Positions 1-9,425 of a DNA stretch of 64,000 nt are shown here, one piece after another. Source of the stretch: Cryobacterium psychrophilum (GTDB lineage Bacteria; Actinomycetota; Actinomycetes; Actinomycetales; Microbacteriaceae); contig NZ_SODI01000001.1 in NCBI RefSeq assembly GCF_004365915.1, positions 2,170,001 to 2,234,000 of the forward strand, in the 5' to 3' direction. The translations under genes were made by a program, and so were the position numbers. The notes beneath the pieces were generated by a model, which did not search any database, was not told where the DNA came from, and worked only from the letters and a program-made list of their open reading frames with translations. Within the stretch, counting starts at the first letter, position 1; every line of letters starts with the position of its first letter.

Positions 1-2
1 CA

Positions 3-80
3 GCGGTCGCCTGGCTGGCCTCCCGCTGGTTTTCCGGCTATGACTTCGACGGTGCGGCCGGGCCGGACGACATCCCGTAG
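3..80 (+). CDS. C-terminal tail of a gene cut by the window edge
   Basis: An open frame enters from the left edge and ends at a TAG at 78-80, giving 25 residues that end in PDDIP. The piece has an aromatic and aliphatic stretch (WLASRWFSGYDF) followed by an acidic, proline-containing tail. It is too short to assign to a family, and could be the end of any protein. The only support is the open frame and the gap before the next gene. Confidence 0.35.
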   Translation, partial: AVAWLASRWFSGYDFDGAAGPDDIP

Positions 81-111
81 CCGCCCTCGGCCTCGTTGCG
101 GTCGGGCCGCT

Positions 112-143
112 TCCCGGCGCACCCGCCTCCCGGCGCACCCGCC
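112..143. repeat. 16-bp direct tandem repeat, two copies
   Basis: The unit TCCCGGCGCACCCGCC is present twice head to tail (112-127 and 128-143), just after the partial gene. The copies are identical. It lies in the 236-base stretch 81-316, which otherwise holds only a near-perfect GC-rich palindrome at 165-180 (arms CATCCCC/GGGGATG) and no gene I can support. Confidence 0.7.
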
Positions 144-316
144 TGGGGAAAACGCTGGCGAGTCCATCCCCGGGGGGATGCCGTGTGAGGAGGGCAGCGG
201 CGTCTTGACGTAATAGGCCATTATCGGTCGGTTGCACCGGGCTGGAGGTGCCGATCGGGGCCCAGACGGGGGAGCGTCCGGCCGGGCACGGGGGCGTGGG
301 ACGCGGACCTGATCGG

Positions 317-505
317 TCAGCGGCTGCGGAATCGACGCCGCACCACGTCGGCCTGCTCAGGCACGAGGTGCCAGCCCATACCCTTCTGGGCCTCGGTGCG
401 CCACGACTGCGTCCGGAGCCAGCGCCGGATCGCCTTCCCGCCGTCACCGTGCCCGAGCTCGCGGGCAAGTTCGGGCGGGGTGATCGTGTCGGTTGGTGCA
501 GTCAT
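317..505 (-). CDS. small helix-turn-helix-like protein, 62 aa
   Basis: Starts at an ATG (505-503) with a weak AGGA-like element upstream. The N-terminal half (TPPELARELG...AIRRWLR) reads like a helix-turn-helix: a short helix ending in LAREL, a glycine turn, then an Arg-rich recognition helix with WLR. The C-terminal part (WHLVPEQADVVRRRF) resembles the end of small DNA-binding proteins seen in actinobacterial mobile regions. Family knowledge suggests DNA binding; no target can be inferred. It stands alone at the left end of the accessory region. The codon pattern is plausible but the gene is short. Confidence 0.55.
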   Translation of the reverse strand: MTAPTDTITPPELARELGHGDGGKAIRRWLRTQSWRTEAQKGMGWHLVPEQADVVRRRFRSR

Positions 506-660
506 ACGTCAATCCTAGGTTTGCGTCCTCGGGCAGCCTCGTTGAGTGTGCGCCCCACGCAGGACGGCGGAACTCCAGGACTCGATTGCGTGGCTGTTGT
601 CGGAGGGGGTTGAGACGATCAGCTCCTGTGCCACAGCGCAGCTTTCCAGATCGATTTGAG

Positions 661-1266
661 CTAGTTATAGATCGCAATGAGGCTCGGGTCGGTCAGCTCG
701 ATCTGAGCCACACCTTCGTACAATGTGATCTGGCCGGAAGTGCACAGGGTCACTCCACCGTCAATCGACTCAAGACTGCCGACGTCCCACACCACGATCT
801 GAAAGCGTTCCGGGTCGGGGTAGTCGCGTCCGAGGTTGAGGAAGACGTCGTCTCCAGAGTTGCCGCCGCCGGCGAGCGGGCCGCAGACGCGCTGTGTCGT
901 CCCGGCGTAGTCCACGGCCTGGTTCCATGGGATCCCGCCGCCAGGCTGCGTTTCCGCGGCCGGGGCAATTGGTAGGGGGGCTGGAGCAGCAGGCGCTGGC
1001 TCACCTTGGTGCACCCAGTTTCCGTTGTCGTCCTCGACGCAACCGAGCTCTGCCGCCTTCTGTTGGGCAAGGCCGGCCGGTGCGGCGACGAGCGCCCCGC
1101 ATGCCGTGGCAGGATCCACGGGCGATGACGCTTCGGTCAGCGTCTCAGCCGCCGTGGGCTCATCGTAGGAGTATGAACCCGAGCTGCAACCGGTGAACAG
1201 AAGTATCGAAGACAGGGTCGTGGCTGCCGCAAGAGCTGCGATGGGCCTGCGAGGTGATCGAAGCAT
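661..1266 (-). CDS. secreted lipoprotein of unknown function, about 201 aa
   Basis: From the ATG at 1266 the protein begins with a basic n-region (RSPRRP), a hydrophobic stretch and a lipobox LFTGC, with the lipidated cysteine at residue 27, so it should be anchored on the outer face of the membrane. A TTG two codons earlier is possible. The mature part starts with a Ser/Tyr/Thr-rich linker, has a Pro/Ala-rich segment in the middle, and four further cysteines, suggesting a small disulfide-bonded extracytoplasmic domain. I do not recognise the family. It is monocistronic, followed upstream by a 326-base gap. Confidence 0.75.
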   Translation of the reverse strand: MLRSPRRPIAALAAATTLSSILLFTGCSSGSYSYDEPTAAETLTEASSPVDPATACGALVAAPAGLAQQKAAELGCVEDDNGNWVHQGEPAPAAPAPLPIAPAAETQPGGGIPWNQAVDYAGTTQRVCGPLAGGGNSGDDVFLNLGRDYPDPERFQIVVWDVGSLESIDGGVTLCTSGQITLYEGVAQIELTDPSLIAIYN

Positions 1267-1592
1267 GGCCAAAGACTAGGGCATCACAGGCGCGCACCGG
1301 AGAGGGCCGACCGGTGGCGCGGTCAGCCCAGCGACCGCGCCTTGAGCACCTGCTGGCGCAGAGCCCCGCCGATCCCAGCCCTGCTCCGTGGCGACAGCTA
1401 TCTCGGTCTGAGCGGGCCCGGCGCACCACAGCAACACGTCGGGTTTTCTGCCAAAACGGAGGGCCCCAACTATTCTTTGAAAAAAACAGGCAGATGAATT
1501 TCAAAGGCCCCAACATAACGACGGCATGAAAATCGGGCCGATTCACGCCTATCAGGTCCGTGAATCCACTTGTCGAGAAGTTTCGAAACGCC
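1267..1592. other. intergenic stretch without a recognisable gene
   Basis: No convincing coding frame on either strand. It holds a short inverted repeat CTTTGAAA (1475-1482) and TTTCAAAG (1499-1506), flanked by two copies of GGCCCCAAC (1472 region and 1506 region). The arms could form a weak hairpin. It probably includes the promoter of the lipoprotein gene on the minus strand. Confidence 0.4.
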
Positions 1593-2231
1593 CTAGCCCC
1601 TGCCCAATCCATAGGTCCACGATTCGTTGTCCCAGTCAGCACGGGCGTTGTAGTAAAACCCGGTCGATGTGCCATCTTCGTTTTCGGCATTTGACGCAAA
1701 GCATTCGAAGAGCATGGACCTAATGCTGATGTCATCGATCGAAATTCCGCCCGTTGTCGTACACCGGACGGAAAGTATCGGACCCTCGATAATGCCATCG
1801 GCGGCGTGCCCGTCGGCCATCTCTTTCACACTGGCTTCGATATCAGAAACTGCTGCCGCTCGATTGTCTCGTCGCCGCTCGAGATCGGCTTCACCGGCCT
1901 TCGCCTTGGCGGCGACACGCTCATCCTCTTGTTTTTGAGCTAGTTCTTCTGCCGCAATTTTTTGTGTTTCAGCAAGCTCTGCTGCTGCAATTTCCTGATT
2001 GTGCGAAGCGATAGCGACGATTGCCCCACCAATACCGGACAGCACGATGACTGCAGCGAGAACAATGATCGACACTCTCGTGCGCGTTTTCAGCGCCTTG
2101 AACTTCTTGATAGGCCCGCTTTTCCGCTGGGCGGCGGGTGGATGGTTTGGTGAATCATGCCACTCCGAGCCATCCCAAAATCTTTCGTGACCATCCGGTC
2201 CTGTGTAGAAACCATTAGGCAAGTCAGTCAT
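1593..2231 (-). CDS. DUF2510 membrane protein with coiled coil, 212 aa
   Basis: Residues 5-27 are a DUF2510 motif (GFYTGPDGHERFWDGSEW), a short Trp-rich module common at the cytoplasmic end of actinobacterial membrane proteins. A single transmembrane helix follows at about 52-76, then an Ala/Glu/Lys-rich helical stretch at about 77-135 that looks like a coiled coil, and an extracytoplasmic C-terminal region with two cysteines ending in an aromatic WDNESWTYGLG motif. The function is unknown. The start codon and its GGGGGAACG leader match those of the next DUF2510 gene on the same strand, so the two are likely paralogues under similar translation control. Confidence 0.82.
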   Translation of the reverse strand: MTDLPNGFYTGPDGHERFWDGSEWHDSPNHPPAAQRKSGPIKKFKALKTRTRVSIIVLAAVIVLSGIGGAIVAIASHNQEIAAAELAETQKIAAEELAQKQEDERVAAKAKAGEADLERRRDNRAAAVSDIEASVKEMADGHAADGIIEGPILSVRCTTTGGISIDDISIRSMLFECFASNAENEDGTSTGFYYNARADWDNESWTYGLGRG

Positions 2232-2556
2232 CGTTCCCCCATTTTTATCTCAGCACCCCAATACCTTCAGGATGGAATAATTACGACAAAGAGCCTTGTC
2301 AGAAATTTGCGCGAATCGTCAAATCGTTCGCTCAAACTTTGGGTTTCCTCGCGAACGTGTCCCGCTTGAACTCCGTGGTCCGTCCCCAGAACCGGCAGCG
2401 GTTCAGCACATTGAAGGCATCTTTTTACGAACCGTACAAGTGACGTCCGAGATCGAGGGGTGCAGGTGCGCGACGCTGGCACAGCCAAAAACCATCCAAA
2501 TCTCTGGAAACGGTCATGACCCGGCGCAGGTTTCGCCCCGCAACCTCCACGCGCCC
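2232..2556. other. gap between the two DUF2510 genes
   Basis: This 325-base stretch shows no coding frame I would defend. It starts with the C-rich leader complement of the downstream gene and includes an AT-richer segment at about 2260-2350 where a minus-strand promoter could lie. Nothing else stands out. Confidence 0.4.
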
Positions 2557-2970
2557 TCACAGCTTCGCGTTAGCCTCGTCCACGTATTGACGGATGCAGC
2601 ACAGGTCGACGATGAACCAGATGACCGCTGCGATCAGCATGACGACGCCAACACCAACGCCCGTGAGCGCCCACCCGCCCCAATACAGGGCGAGGAACCC
2701 GATGGCTGGCCCGATGCGGCCCAGATAAAAGTTGTGCGCCGAGACCCCGCCCAAAAGCCAAATGAACAGGTACGCGATCCCGGTTGTCTTCTCGCCGGGT
2801 CGTGCACTCACGTAGACGACCTGCGGCGGCGCGCCCGGCGCGGCGACTTTGGGCGTGGAATGTTTCGTCCAACCGGAGCCATCCCACCACCGGATCAAAG
2901 TCGCATTGTCTGGGCTCGTGTACCAACCCGCTGGTGGCAGTTGCGGCGTCGCCGCTATTTCATTACTCAT
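2557..2970 (-). CDS. DUF2510 plus TM2-domain membrane protein, 137 aa
   Basis: Residues 14-38 carry a DUF2510 module (GWYTSPDNATLIRWWDGSGW). After a Pro/Ala linker comes a TM2 domain from about residue 60: a helix beginning GIAYLFIWLLGG, the typical HNFYLGR loop (residues 79-85), and a second helix at about 103-122. TM2 proteins are small two-helix membrane proteins of unsettled function. The start ATG is preceded by GGGGGAACG, the same leader as the neighbour at 2231. It is transcribed divergently from the hsd operon with about 110 bases between. Confidence 0.88.
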   Translation of the reverse strand: MSNEIAATPQLPPAGWYTSPDNATLIRWWDGSGWTKHSTPKVAAPGAPPQVVYVSARPGEKTTGIAYLFIWLLGGVSAHNFYLGRIGPAIGFLALYWGGWALTGVGVGVVMLIAAVIWFIVDLCCIRQYVDEANAKL

Positions 2971-3082
2971 CGTTCCCCCGTTGATTCGATCTCAGAGGAC
3001 CGCCCGCGCCGCGACTGTCAGGCTCAATGTCGCTCGTCGCCAATAGGCTGAACCTAACACGTAATTGGGGAGCTTCACAAAC

Positions 3083-5062
3083 ATGGCTGAGAACAACAAC
3101 GGGGCATTCATCTGGTCGATCGCGAACCTGCTGCGCGGCACCTACAAACAATCCGATTACGGCAAGATCGTTCTTCCCTTCACGATCCTGCGTCGCCTCG
3201 ACGCCGTGCTGGATCCTACGAAGGATGCCGTTCTCTCCGAGTTCGAAAAGCGCAAGAACGGCAATATCCCGGTCGAAAAGCTTCTCCCGGCGGTCTCCAA
3301 GCACGACTTCTATAACACCAGCCTGTATACCTTCGAGAAGCTCACTGGCGATCCCGCCAACGTGCGAGCGAACCTGCTCAACTACATCGAAGGTTTCTCC
3401 GCCAACGTGCGGGACATTTTCGACCGGTATGACTTCCCAGCGCAGATCGCCAAGCTCGACGAGAACGGCCTGCTTTACCTCGTCGTTCAGAAGTTCGCCG
3501 GCGTCGACCTGCACCCCGACCGGGTCAGCAATACCGAGATGGGCCTCATCTTCGAGGAACTTATCCGCAGATTCGCTGAGTCCTCCAACGAAACCGCCGG
3601 GGAACACTTCACCCCACGCGAAGTCGTACGCCTCATCGTCAGCCTCCTCTTCACCGAGCACCCCGACGAAGACCCCAACAAATCACTCAGCGTGCCCGGC
3701 GCGGTCCGCACCGTTTACGACCCCACCGCGGGCACAGGCGGGATGCTCAGCGTCGCCGACGACTACGTGCGCGACCACTACCCGCAAGCGTCCCTCACCC
3801 TTGTGGGCCAGGAACTAAACGCTGAGTCCTTTGCCATCGCCAAAGCCGACATGGTTATCAAAGGCCAGGCCATCGACAACATCATCTGGGGAGACACGCT
3901 CACCGACGACGGCCACCTCGGGAAGACCTTCGACTACGGCATCAGTAACCCGCCCTTCGGCGTCGAGTGGAAGAAACAGCAGACGTTCGTTCAGAAGGAA
4001 TACGACCAGCGCGGATTTGACGGCCGTTTTGGACCCGGCCTCCCACGCGTCTCCGACGGTTCGCTGCTCTTCCTCCTACACCTGGTGAAAAAGATGCGCC
4101 CGAAAGCCGAAGGCGGTGGCCGGGTCGGCATCGTGCTGAACGGCAGCCCGCTTTTCACCGGCGGGGCAGGTTCGGGCGAGTCCAATATTCGTAAGTACGT
4201 GATCGAGAATGATCTCCTTGACGCCATCATCGCGATGCCCACCGACCTGTTCTACAACACCGGCATCGCCACGTACATCTGGATCCTCGACAACGACAAA
4301 CCCGCCAGCCGCAAAGGCAAGATCCAACTCATCGACGCCACGGGCCAGTGGGTCAAAATGCGTAAGAGCCTCGGCTCCAAACGCCGCCTCATAAGCCCCG
4401 AACAGATCAAAGACATCGTGCAGCTCTACGGCACCCACGGCGAAGAAGCCGCATCGATGAGTACCGACGCCTCGAAGATCTTCGCGACCGCCGACTTTGG
4501 CTACACCACCATCACTGTCGAGCGACCCCAGCAGTTTAACTGGGCAGTCACCCCGGAACGCTTGGCGCTCGCGCTCGCCGGCAAGAACATCGCCGCTATG
4601 GCCGAGCAGATCGAGCTCGCGCTCCTACATCTCAGTACCGCTCGGGAGATCAAAACGGATGTCGCCGTCTTCACCACCGGCATAAAGAAGGCTCTCGCCG
4701 GTGCCGGCGTCACCCTCACCACTCCACAGTTGCAGGCCCTTGTCGCGGGGCTCGCGGAGCGCGACGAGACCGCGCCGGTAGTCACCGACAGCAAAGGCAA
4801 GCCAGTGCCCGACACCAACCTGAGAGACACGGAAAACGTGCCACTCACCGAGGACGTCGACGCCTACATCCAACGCGAAATCGCCCCGCACGTGGAGCAC
4901 TTCTGGGTTGACCGCATCAAGGACAAGATCGGGTACGAGATCCCTTTCACCCGACACTTCTACAAGTACGTACCACCTCGGTCCCTTGAGGAAATCGACG
5001 CGGATCTCAACAAATTGGTGCAGGAAATCACAGTCCTACTTGGGGACGCTGAGCGGGCATGA
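3083..5062 (+). CDS. hsdM: type I restriction-modification system, methyltransferase subunit HsdM
   Basis: N6-adenine methyltransferase subunit of a type I restriction-modification system, acting with HsdS on host DNA and with HsdR in the restriction complex. The ATG at 3083 follows TTGGGGAG at a normal distance; an in-frame TTG 18 bases earlier is less likely. Residues 1-150 are the helical HsdM N-terminal domain. The SAM-binding motif DPTAGTGGML is at about 213-222 and the catalytic NPPF at about 289-292. The 659-residue length is in the upper range for the family. The gene overlaps hsdS by four bases (ATGA), so the two are probably co-translated. Confidence 0.97.
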   Translation: MAENNNGAFIWSIANLLRGTYKQSDYGKIVLPFTILRRLDAVLDPTKDAVLSEFEKRKNGNIPVEKLLPAVSKHDFYNTSLYTFEKLTGDPANVRANLLNYIEGFSANVRDIFDRYDFPAQIAKLDENGLLYLVVQKFAGVDLHPDRVSNTEMGLIFEELIRRFAESSNETAGEHFTPREVVRLIVSLLFTEHPDEDPNKSLSVPGAVRTVYDPTAGTGGMLSVADDYVRDHYPQASLTLVGQELNAESFAIAKADMVIKGQAIDNIIWGDTLTDDGHLGKTFDYGISNPPFGVEWKKQQTFVQKEYDQRGFDGRFGPGLPRVSDGSLLFLLHLVKKMRPKAEGGGRVGIVLNGSPLFTGGAGSGESNIRKYVIENDLLDAIIAMPTDLFYNTGIATYIWILDNDKPASRKGKIQLIDATGQWVKMRKSLGSKRRLISPEQIKDIVQLYGTHGEEAASMSTDASKIFATADFGYTTITVERPQQFNWAVTPERLALALAGKNIAAMAEQIELALLHLSTAREIKTDVAVFTTGIKKALAGAGVTLTTPQLQALVAGLAERDETAPVVTDSKGKPVPDTNLRDTENVPLTEDVDAYIQREIAPHVEHFWVDRIKDKIGYEIPFTRHFYKYVPPRSLEEIDADLNKLVQEITVLLGDAERA

Positions 5063-6348
5063 GCGTTGAGGTGGCTTCCCCTTGGCGTTCAATCCCATTG
5101 GGCCGCGTCTGTTCGCTAAACGACGACGTTTTGTCTGAGTCCACAGATGCGAATCTGGAGATCGACTACATAGAGATTTCGGATGTTGACCTCGCTGAAG
5201 GCGTCAAGAATTCGACGACGCTCCGCTTCGGGGATGCACCTTCTCGAGCACGTCGAATCATCCGAACTGGGGATGTGTTGGTCTCTACGGTCCGCACTTA
5301 CCTGCGCGCCATTGGCGCGGTAACAGCACAGCATTCTGGGGCAGTTGCGTCCACCGGTTTCGCAGTCCTACGGCCCCGCAAGATCCGTCCGAACTATCTC
5401 GCGTACGTGGTCCATTCGGAAGCATTCGTTGGCGAGGTGATCTCACGCTCGGTCGGAGTTAGCTATCCCGCCATCAACGCCGTTGACATGCTCAAGATTC
5501 ACGTCGACGTCCCGTCCGAGTCCGAGCAGAGGCAGATTGCGGAGTATCTGGATCGGGAGACTGGGCAGATTGACGCGCTCATCACCAAGCAGGAAAAGCT
5601 GGTCGAAACGCTGATCGAACGCCGCCAAGCCGCGGTCACCCACGCTGTCACCCGTGGCCTCGACCCCAACGTCGAATTGCGAGACTCGGGCATAGACCTC
5701 TTGGAGAGGATCCCCAAGCATTGGCGTGTCGCTCAACTCAAACGTCACCTCTTTAAGATCGAACAGGGGGTGAGTCCTGAGGCATCGGCAGAGCTTGCTG
5801 ACGGGAATTCATGGGGCGTGTTAAAGGCCGGATGCGTAAATCGCGGAATCTTCTCGGACGTTGAACACAAGAAACTCCCCGACGATTTTGCATTCAAACC
5901 CGCACTCGCTGTCCACGTCGGCGACTTACTCGTGAATCGGGCGAGCGGAAGTCCGTCACTGGTCGGATCTGCTGCGATAGTCCGTGATCTTCGCTACAAA
6001 GTAATTCTCTCCGACAAGATTTTTAGACTTCTCGTCAGACCGGCAACAAGCAGCGCGTTCCTGGAACTTGTATTTCAATCAGCGCTATACAGAACGCAAG
6101 TGTTGCAATCGATCAGTGGCGCCGAGGGTCTCGCGAATAACTTACCCTCTTCGGCCTTGAAGAGGTTTTGGATACCCACACCGCCACTGGCAGAGCAAAA
6201 CGAAATTGTGGCGCACCTGGATGTTGAGACCAAGAGAATTGACGTTCTAGTCAACAAATCGCGCCAGGTTGTTCACGTTCTGAAGGAACGGCGGCAGGCG
6301 CTGATTAGTGCAGCGGTCACGGGGAAGATTGATGTGAGGGGGCTCTGA
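5059..6348 (+). CDS. hsdS: type I restriction-modification system, specificity subunit HsdS
   Basis: DNA-recognition subunit that gives HsdM and HsdR their bipartite target. The 429 residues show the expected two-fold layout: a target recognition domain (about 1-155), a conserved helical spacer (QIAEYLDRETGQIDALI...LIERRQA, about 160-195), a second target recognition domain (about 215-380), and a second spacer of the same type (EIVAHLDVETKRIDVLV...LKERRQALI) at the C-terminus. The matching spacers confirm an intact full-length HsdS rather than a half subunit. It overlaps hsdM by four bases and hsdR by one. The target sequence cannot be read from the protein. Confidence 0.96.
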   Translation: MSVEVASPWRSIPLGRVCSLNDDVLSESTDANLEIDYIEISDVDLAEGVKNSTTLRFGDAPSRARRIIRTGDVLVSTVRTYLRAIGAVTAQHSGAVASTGFAVLRPRKIRPNYLAYVVHSEAFVGEVISRSVGVSYPAINAVDMLKIHVDVPSESEQRQIAEYLDRETGQIDALITKQEKLVETLIERRQAAVTHAVTRGLDPNVELRDSGIDLLERIPKHWRVAQLKRHLFKIEQGVSPEASAELADGNSWGVLKAGCVNRGIFSDVEHKKLPDDFAFKPALAVHVGDLLVNRASGSPSLVGSAAIVRDLRYKVILSDKIFRLLVRPATSSAFLELVFQSALYRTQVLQSISGAEGLANNLPSSALKRFWIPTPPLAEQNEIVAHLDVETKRIDVLVNKSRQVVHVLKERRQALISAAVTGKIDVRGL

Positions 6349-9300
6349 TGGGGCAGCACAACGAAAAGCCGTTCGAAGAGGAACTGGCCTTGTACTTGGA
6401 GTCGCAGGGGTGGTTGTACTCGCTGAGCAGTGCCGGGTATGACAAGGAACGAGCGCTGTTCCCGGAGGACGTGTTCGGGTGGCTGGCCGATACGCAGCCC
6501 GACGCTTTGGCGAAGGTCGTGAAGCCGGCGGATGCCGCATCCGTTCAGCATAAGTCGCGCGACGCGCTGCTCGACCGGCTGGTGAAGTCGCTCGACGCGC
6601 CGTTCGACAGTGTTGGCGGCGTGCAGGGTGGCACTCTGTCGGTGCTCCGGCGTGGGTTCAAGATCACGCCGGTGTCGTTACGTATGGCGCAATTCAAGCC
6701 CGCGGACGGGTTGAACCCGGCGACGACGGACGACTACGCCCGGATGCGCCTCCGGGTGATGCGGCAGGTGTTCTATTCCACCGCGAACAAGAAGAGCATC
6801 GACTTGGTCTTCTTTGTGAACGGCCTGCCAGTTGCGACGTTGGAGTTGAAGACGGACTTCACGCAGAGCGTGCAGGATGCGATTGCGCAGTATCGCACCG
6901 ACCGCAACCCCAAGGGCGAGCCTCTACTCTCCTTCGGCCACCGGGCGCTGGTGCATTTTGCGGTGTCGAATTCCGAAGTGTTCATGACCACGCATCTGCG
7001 CGGTCAGGACACGTTCTTCCTGCCGTTCAACAAGGGCAACGACGGCAAGGCCGGCAACCCGGTGAACCCGAACGGGTCAGCGACGGCGTACCTGTGGGAG
7101 CGGGTCTTTCAGAAGGACGCGTGGCTGGGCATCCTGGGCCAGTTCATGCACCTTCAAGTGGAGAAGACCATTGACCCGGTGACCGGGGTCGTCGAGAAGA
7201 CGGAAACACTGTTGTTCCCGCGGTTCCAGCAGTGGGAGTCGGTGACGAAGCTCATCGAGGCTGCCCGGGCCGAGGGACCGGGTCATCGGTATCTGATCCA
7301 GCACTCTGCCGGGTCGGGCAAGACCAACTCGATCGCGTGGACCGCGCATCAGCTGTCGACTCTGCACGGAGCTGATGGCAGCAAGGTATTCAATTCGGTG
7401 ATTGTGGTCACCGACCGTACGGTGCTTGACACCCAGTTGCAGGATGCGATCAAGCAGATTGACGCGAAGACCGGCGTGGTCGTCGGTATCGACGGCAAGG
7501 CTGCCGGGTCAAAGTCGTCCAGGCTCGCGGAGGCGCTCACCAAGGGCGCGCAGATTATCGTCGTCACCATCCAGACGTTCCCATTCGCGATGGCCGAACT
7601 GGCCAAACTCGAGGGCACCCTCGCCGGCCGCAACTTCGCGATCATTGCGGATGAGGCCCACTCGTCGCAAACGGGAACTACCTCGAACAAGGTGAAGTCA
7701 GTTCTCAATGCCGAGGAGCTCAAGGATCTCTCCGACGGCGGCGAAATCGACATGGAGTCGCTGCTCGCGGCCGACATGGAGAACCGTGCGAACGCGTCGA
7801 ACATCTCCTACTTTGCCTACACTGCAACGCCGAAGGCGAAGACCCTGGAACTGTTCGGCCGTGTCCCCGAGGGCGGGGAGCTACCGCAGGCGTTCCACCT
7901 GTACACGATGCAGCAGGCCATCGAGGAGGGGTTCATTCTCGACGTACTGCGCAATTACACCCCGTACAAGGTCGCGTTCAAGCTCGCCCACAACGGTCAG
8001 GAGTACGACTCCGAGGGGCCGCTGGTCGAGAAGACGCAGGCGGTGAAAGAGCTTATGCAGTGGGTGCGGCTGCATGAGTTCAATATCACCCAGAAGGCCG
8101 CGCTCATCATCGAGCACTTCCGCGAGAACGTTGGCTGGCGGCTTAACGGTAAGGCCAAGGCGATGGTCGTCACCGGCTCCCGCAAGGAGGCTGTGCGCTA
8201 CAAGCTTGCCTTCGACGAGTACCTGAAACGCACGGGCCACGTGGATGTGCGCGCCCTCGTCGCCTTCTCCGGTGAAGTGTTGGACGAGGCATTGAGTACC
8301 GACGCGTTCACGGAGATCAACATGAATCCCGGGCTCAAGGGCCGGTCGCTGCCGGAAGCATTCAAGACCGACGCCTTCCAGGTCATGCTCGTCGCCAACA
8401 AGTTCCAGACCGGGTTCGACCAGCCGCTGCTCGTGGCCATGTACGTCGACAAGAAGCTCTCGGGCGTTACCGCCGTGCAAACTCTGTCGCGGTTGAACCG
8501 CATGGCCAAGGGCAAGGACACCACGTTCGTGCTCGACTTCGTGAATGATCCCGAGGTCATCCGCGAGTCTTTCGACCCGTACTTCAAGGAGGCGAAGCTG
8601 TCGGCGGTGTCTGACCCGAACATCGTGCACGACATCAAAGACAAGCTCGATGCCCTGCACATCTACGAGGAATACGAGGTTGACGCCGCTGCATCCGTTG
8701 AGGTGTTCAAGAAAGGCAACAACGCCCTCACCGCCGCCGTGGCACCGGGCAAGGACCGCTTCAACAAACGCTACGACGCGGCCGTTCTCGACGGTGACGG
8801 CGTCGAAGTCGATCGATTGGACCTCTTTCGTGGAGACCTGACCGCGTTCGTCAACGCCTACGACTTCTTGTCGCAGATCATCAACTACGAAGACACGTCG
8901 GTGGAGAAGCACGCCATCTACTACCGGGCGCTCGCACGCGTGATCCGGGAAGACAACCGGCGCAGCCCGATCGACCTGGCCGGCGTTGAACTGATCGGCT
9001 ACGGCATCAAGAAGCACGAGATGCAGAGCATCAGCCTCGATGACGGTGTGCTGGACCCGATGACGGCGTCTGGGTCGAAGAAACCCGTGGATCCCGTGCT
9101 CGCCCGGCTGTTCGAGGCGGTCAACCAGCTCAACCAGCTGTTCGACGGCGACGGGCTCACGGATGCCGACATGATGGGCTTCTACGCTCACGTCAAGGGC
9201 AAGGCCGGTGAGAACGCAAAGATCACTACCCAGATCGCCGCGAACACCGAGCAACAGTTCCTGTCCAGCCCCGACCTGGGCAGCACCGTCACCAACGCGA

Positions 9301-9425
9301 TCGTCACCTCGGGCACTAATTTCGAGTCGATGGTATCGGAGGCTTTGAACAGCGATGTGAAGCTCGCGAAGATCATCGAACTGATTGGGCGGGCGCTATA
9401 CCGCGACGGTAAGGAAGCTGCATAG
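6348..9425 (+). CDS. hsdR: type I restriction-modification system, restriction subunit HsdR
   Basis: Motor and endonuclease subunit, 1025 residues, which is normal for HsdR. The N-terminal nuclease domain shows the PD-(D/E)xK signature with LELKTD at about 163-168. The superfamily 2 helicase motor follows, with Walker A HSAGSGKTN at about 318-326 and the DEAH box (ADEAHSSQ) at about 434. Motif VI-like QTLSRLNRM and the C-terminal helical region that docks on HsdM are present. No frameshift or missing motif is visible, so the operon appears functional. It starts in TGATG overlap with hsdS, and its stop overlaps the GTG of the next gene. Confidence 0.97.
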   Translation: MGQHNEKPFEEELALYLESQGWLYSLSSAGYDKERALFPEDVFGWLADTQPDALAKVVKPADAASVQHKSRDALLDRLVKSLDAPFDSVGGVQGGTLSVLRRGFKITPVSLRMAQFKPADGLNPATTDDYARMRLRVMRQVFYSTANKKSIDLVFFVNGLPVATLELKTDFTQSVQDAIAQYRTDRNPKGEPLLSFGHRALVHFAVSNSEVFMTTHLRGQDTFFLPFNKGNDGKAGNPVNPNGSATAYLWERVFQKDAWLGILGQFMHLQVEKTIDPVTGVVEKTETLLFPRFQQWESVTKLIEAARAEGPGHRYLIQHSAGSGKTNSIAWTAHQLSTLHGADGSKVFNSVIVVTDRTVLDTQLQDAIKQIDAKTGVVVGIDGKAAGSKSSRLAEALTKGAQIIVVTIQTFPFAMAELAKLEGTLAGRNFAIIADEAHSSQTGTTSNKVKSVLNAEELKDLSDGGEIDMESLLAADMENRANASNISYFAYTATPKAKTLELFGRVPEGGELPQAFHLYTMQQAIEEGFILDVLRNYTPYKVAFKLAHNGQEYDSEGPLVEKTQAVKELMQWVRLHEFNITQKAALIIEHFRENVGWRLNGKAKAMVVTGSRKEAVRYKLAFDEYLKRTGHVDVRALVAFSGEVLDEALSTDAFTEINMNPGLKGRSLPEAFKTDAFQVMLVANKFQTGFDQPLLVAMYVDKKLSGVTAVQTLSRLNRMAKGKDTTFVLDFVNDPEVIRESFDPYFKEAKLSAVSDPNIVHDIKDKLDALHIYEEYEVDAAASVEVFKKGNNALTAAVAPGKDRFNKRYDAAVLDGDGVEVDRLDLFRGDLTAFVNAYDFLSQIINYEDTSVEKHAIYYRALARVIREDNRRSPIDLAGVELIGYGIKKHEMQSISLDDGVLDPMTASGSKKPVDPVLARLFEAVNQLNQLFDGDGLTDADMMGFYAHVKGKAGENAKITTQIAANTEQQFLSSPDLGSTVTNAIVTSGTNFESMVSEALNSDVKLAKIIELIGRALYRDGKEAA

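Noticed and set aside
7881..9254. Long open frame (457 codons) on the minus strand opposite hsdR
   Set aside because: It mirrors the coding frame of hsdR, has a Val/Leu/Asp/Gly/His-heavy composition typical of antisense reading in GC-rich DNA, and shows no domain.
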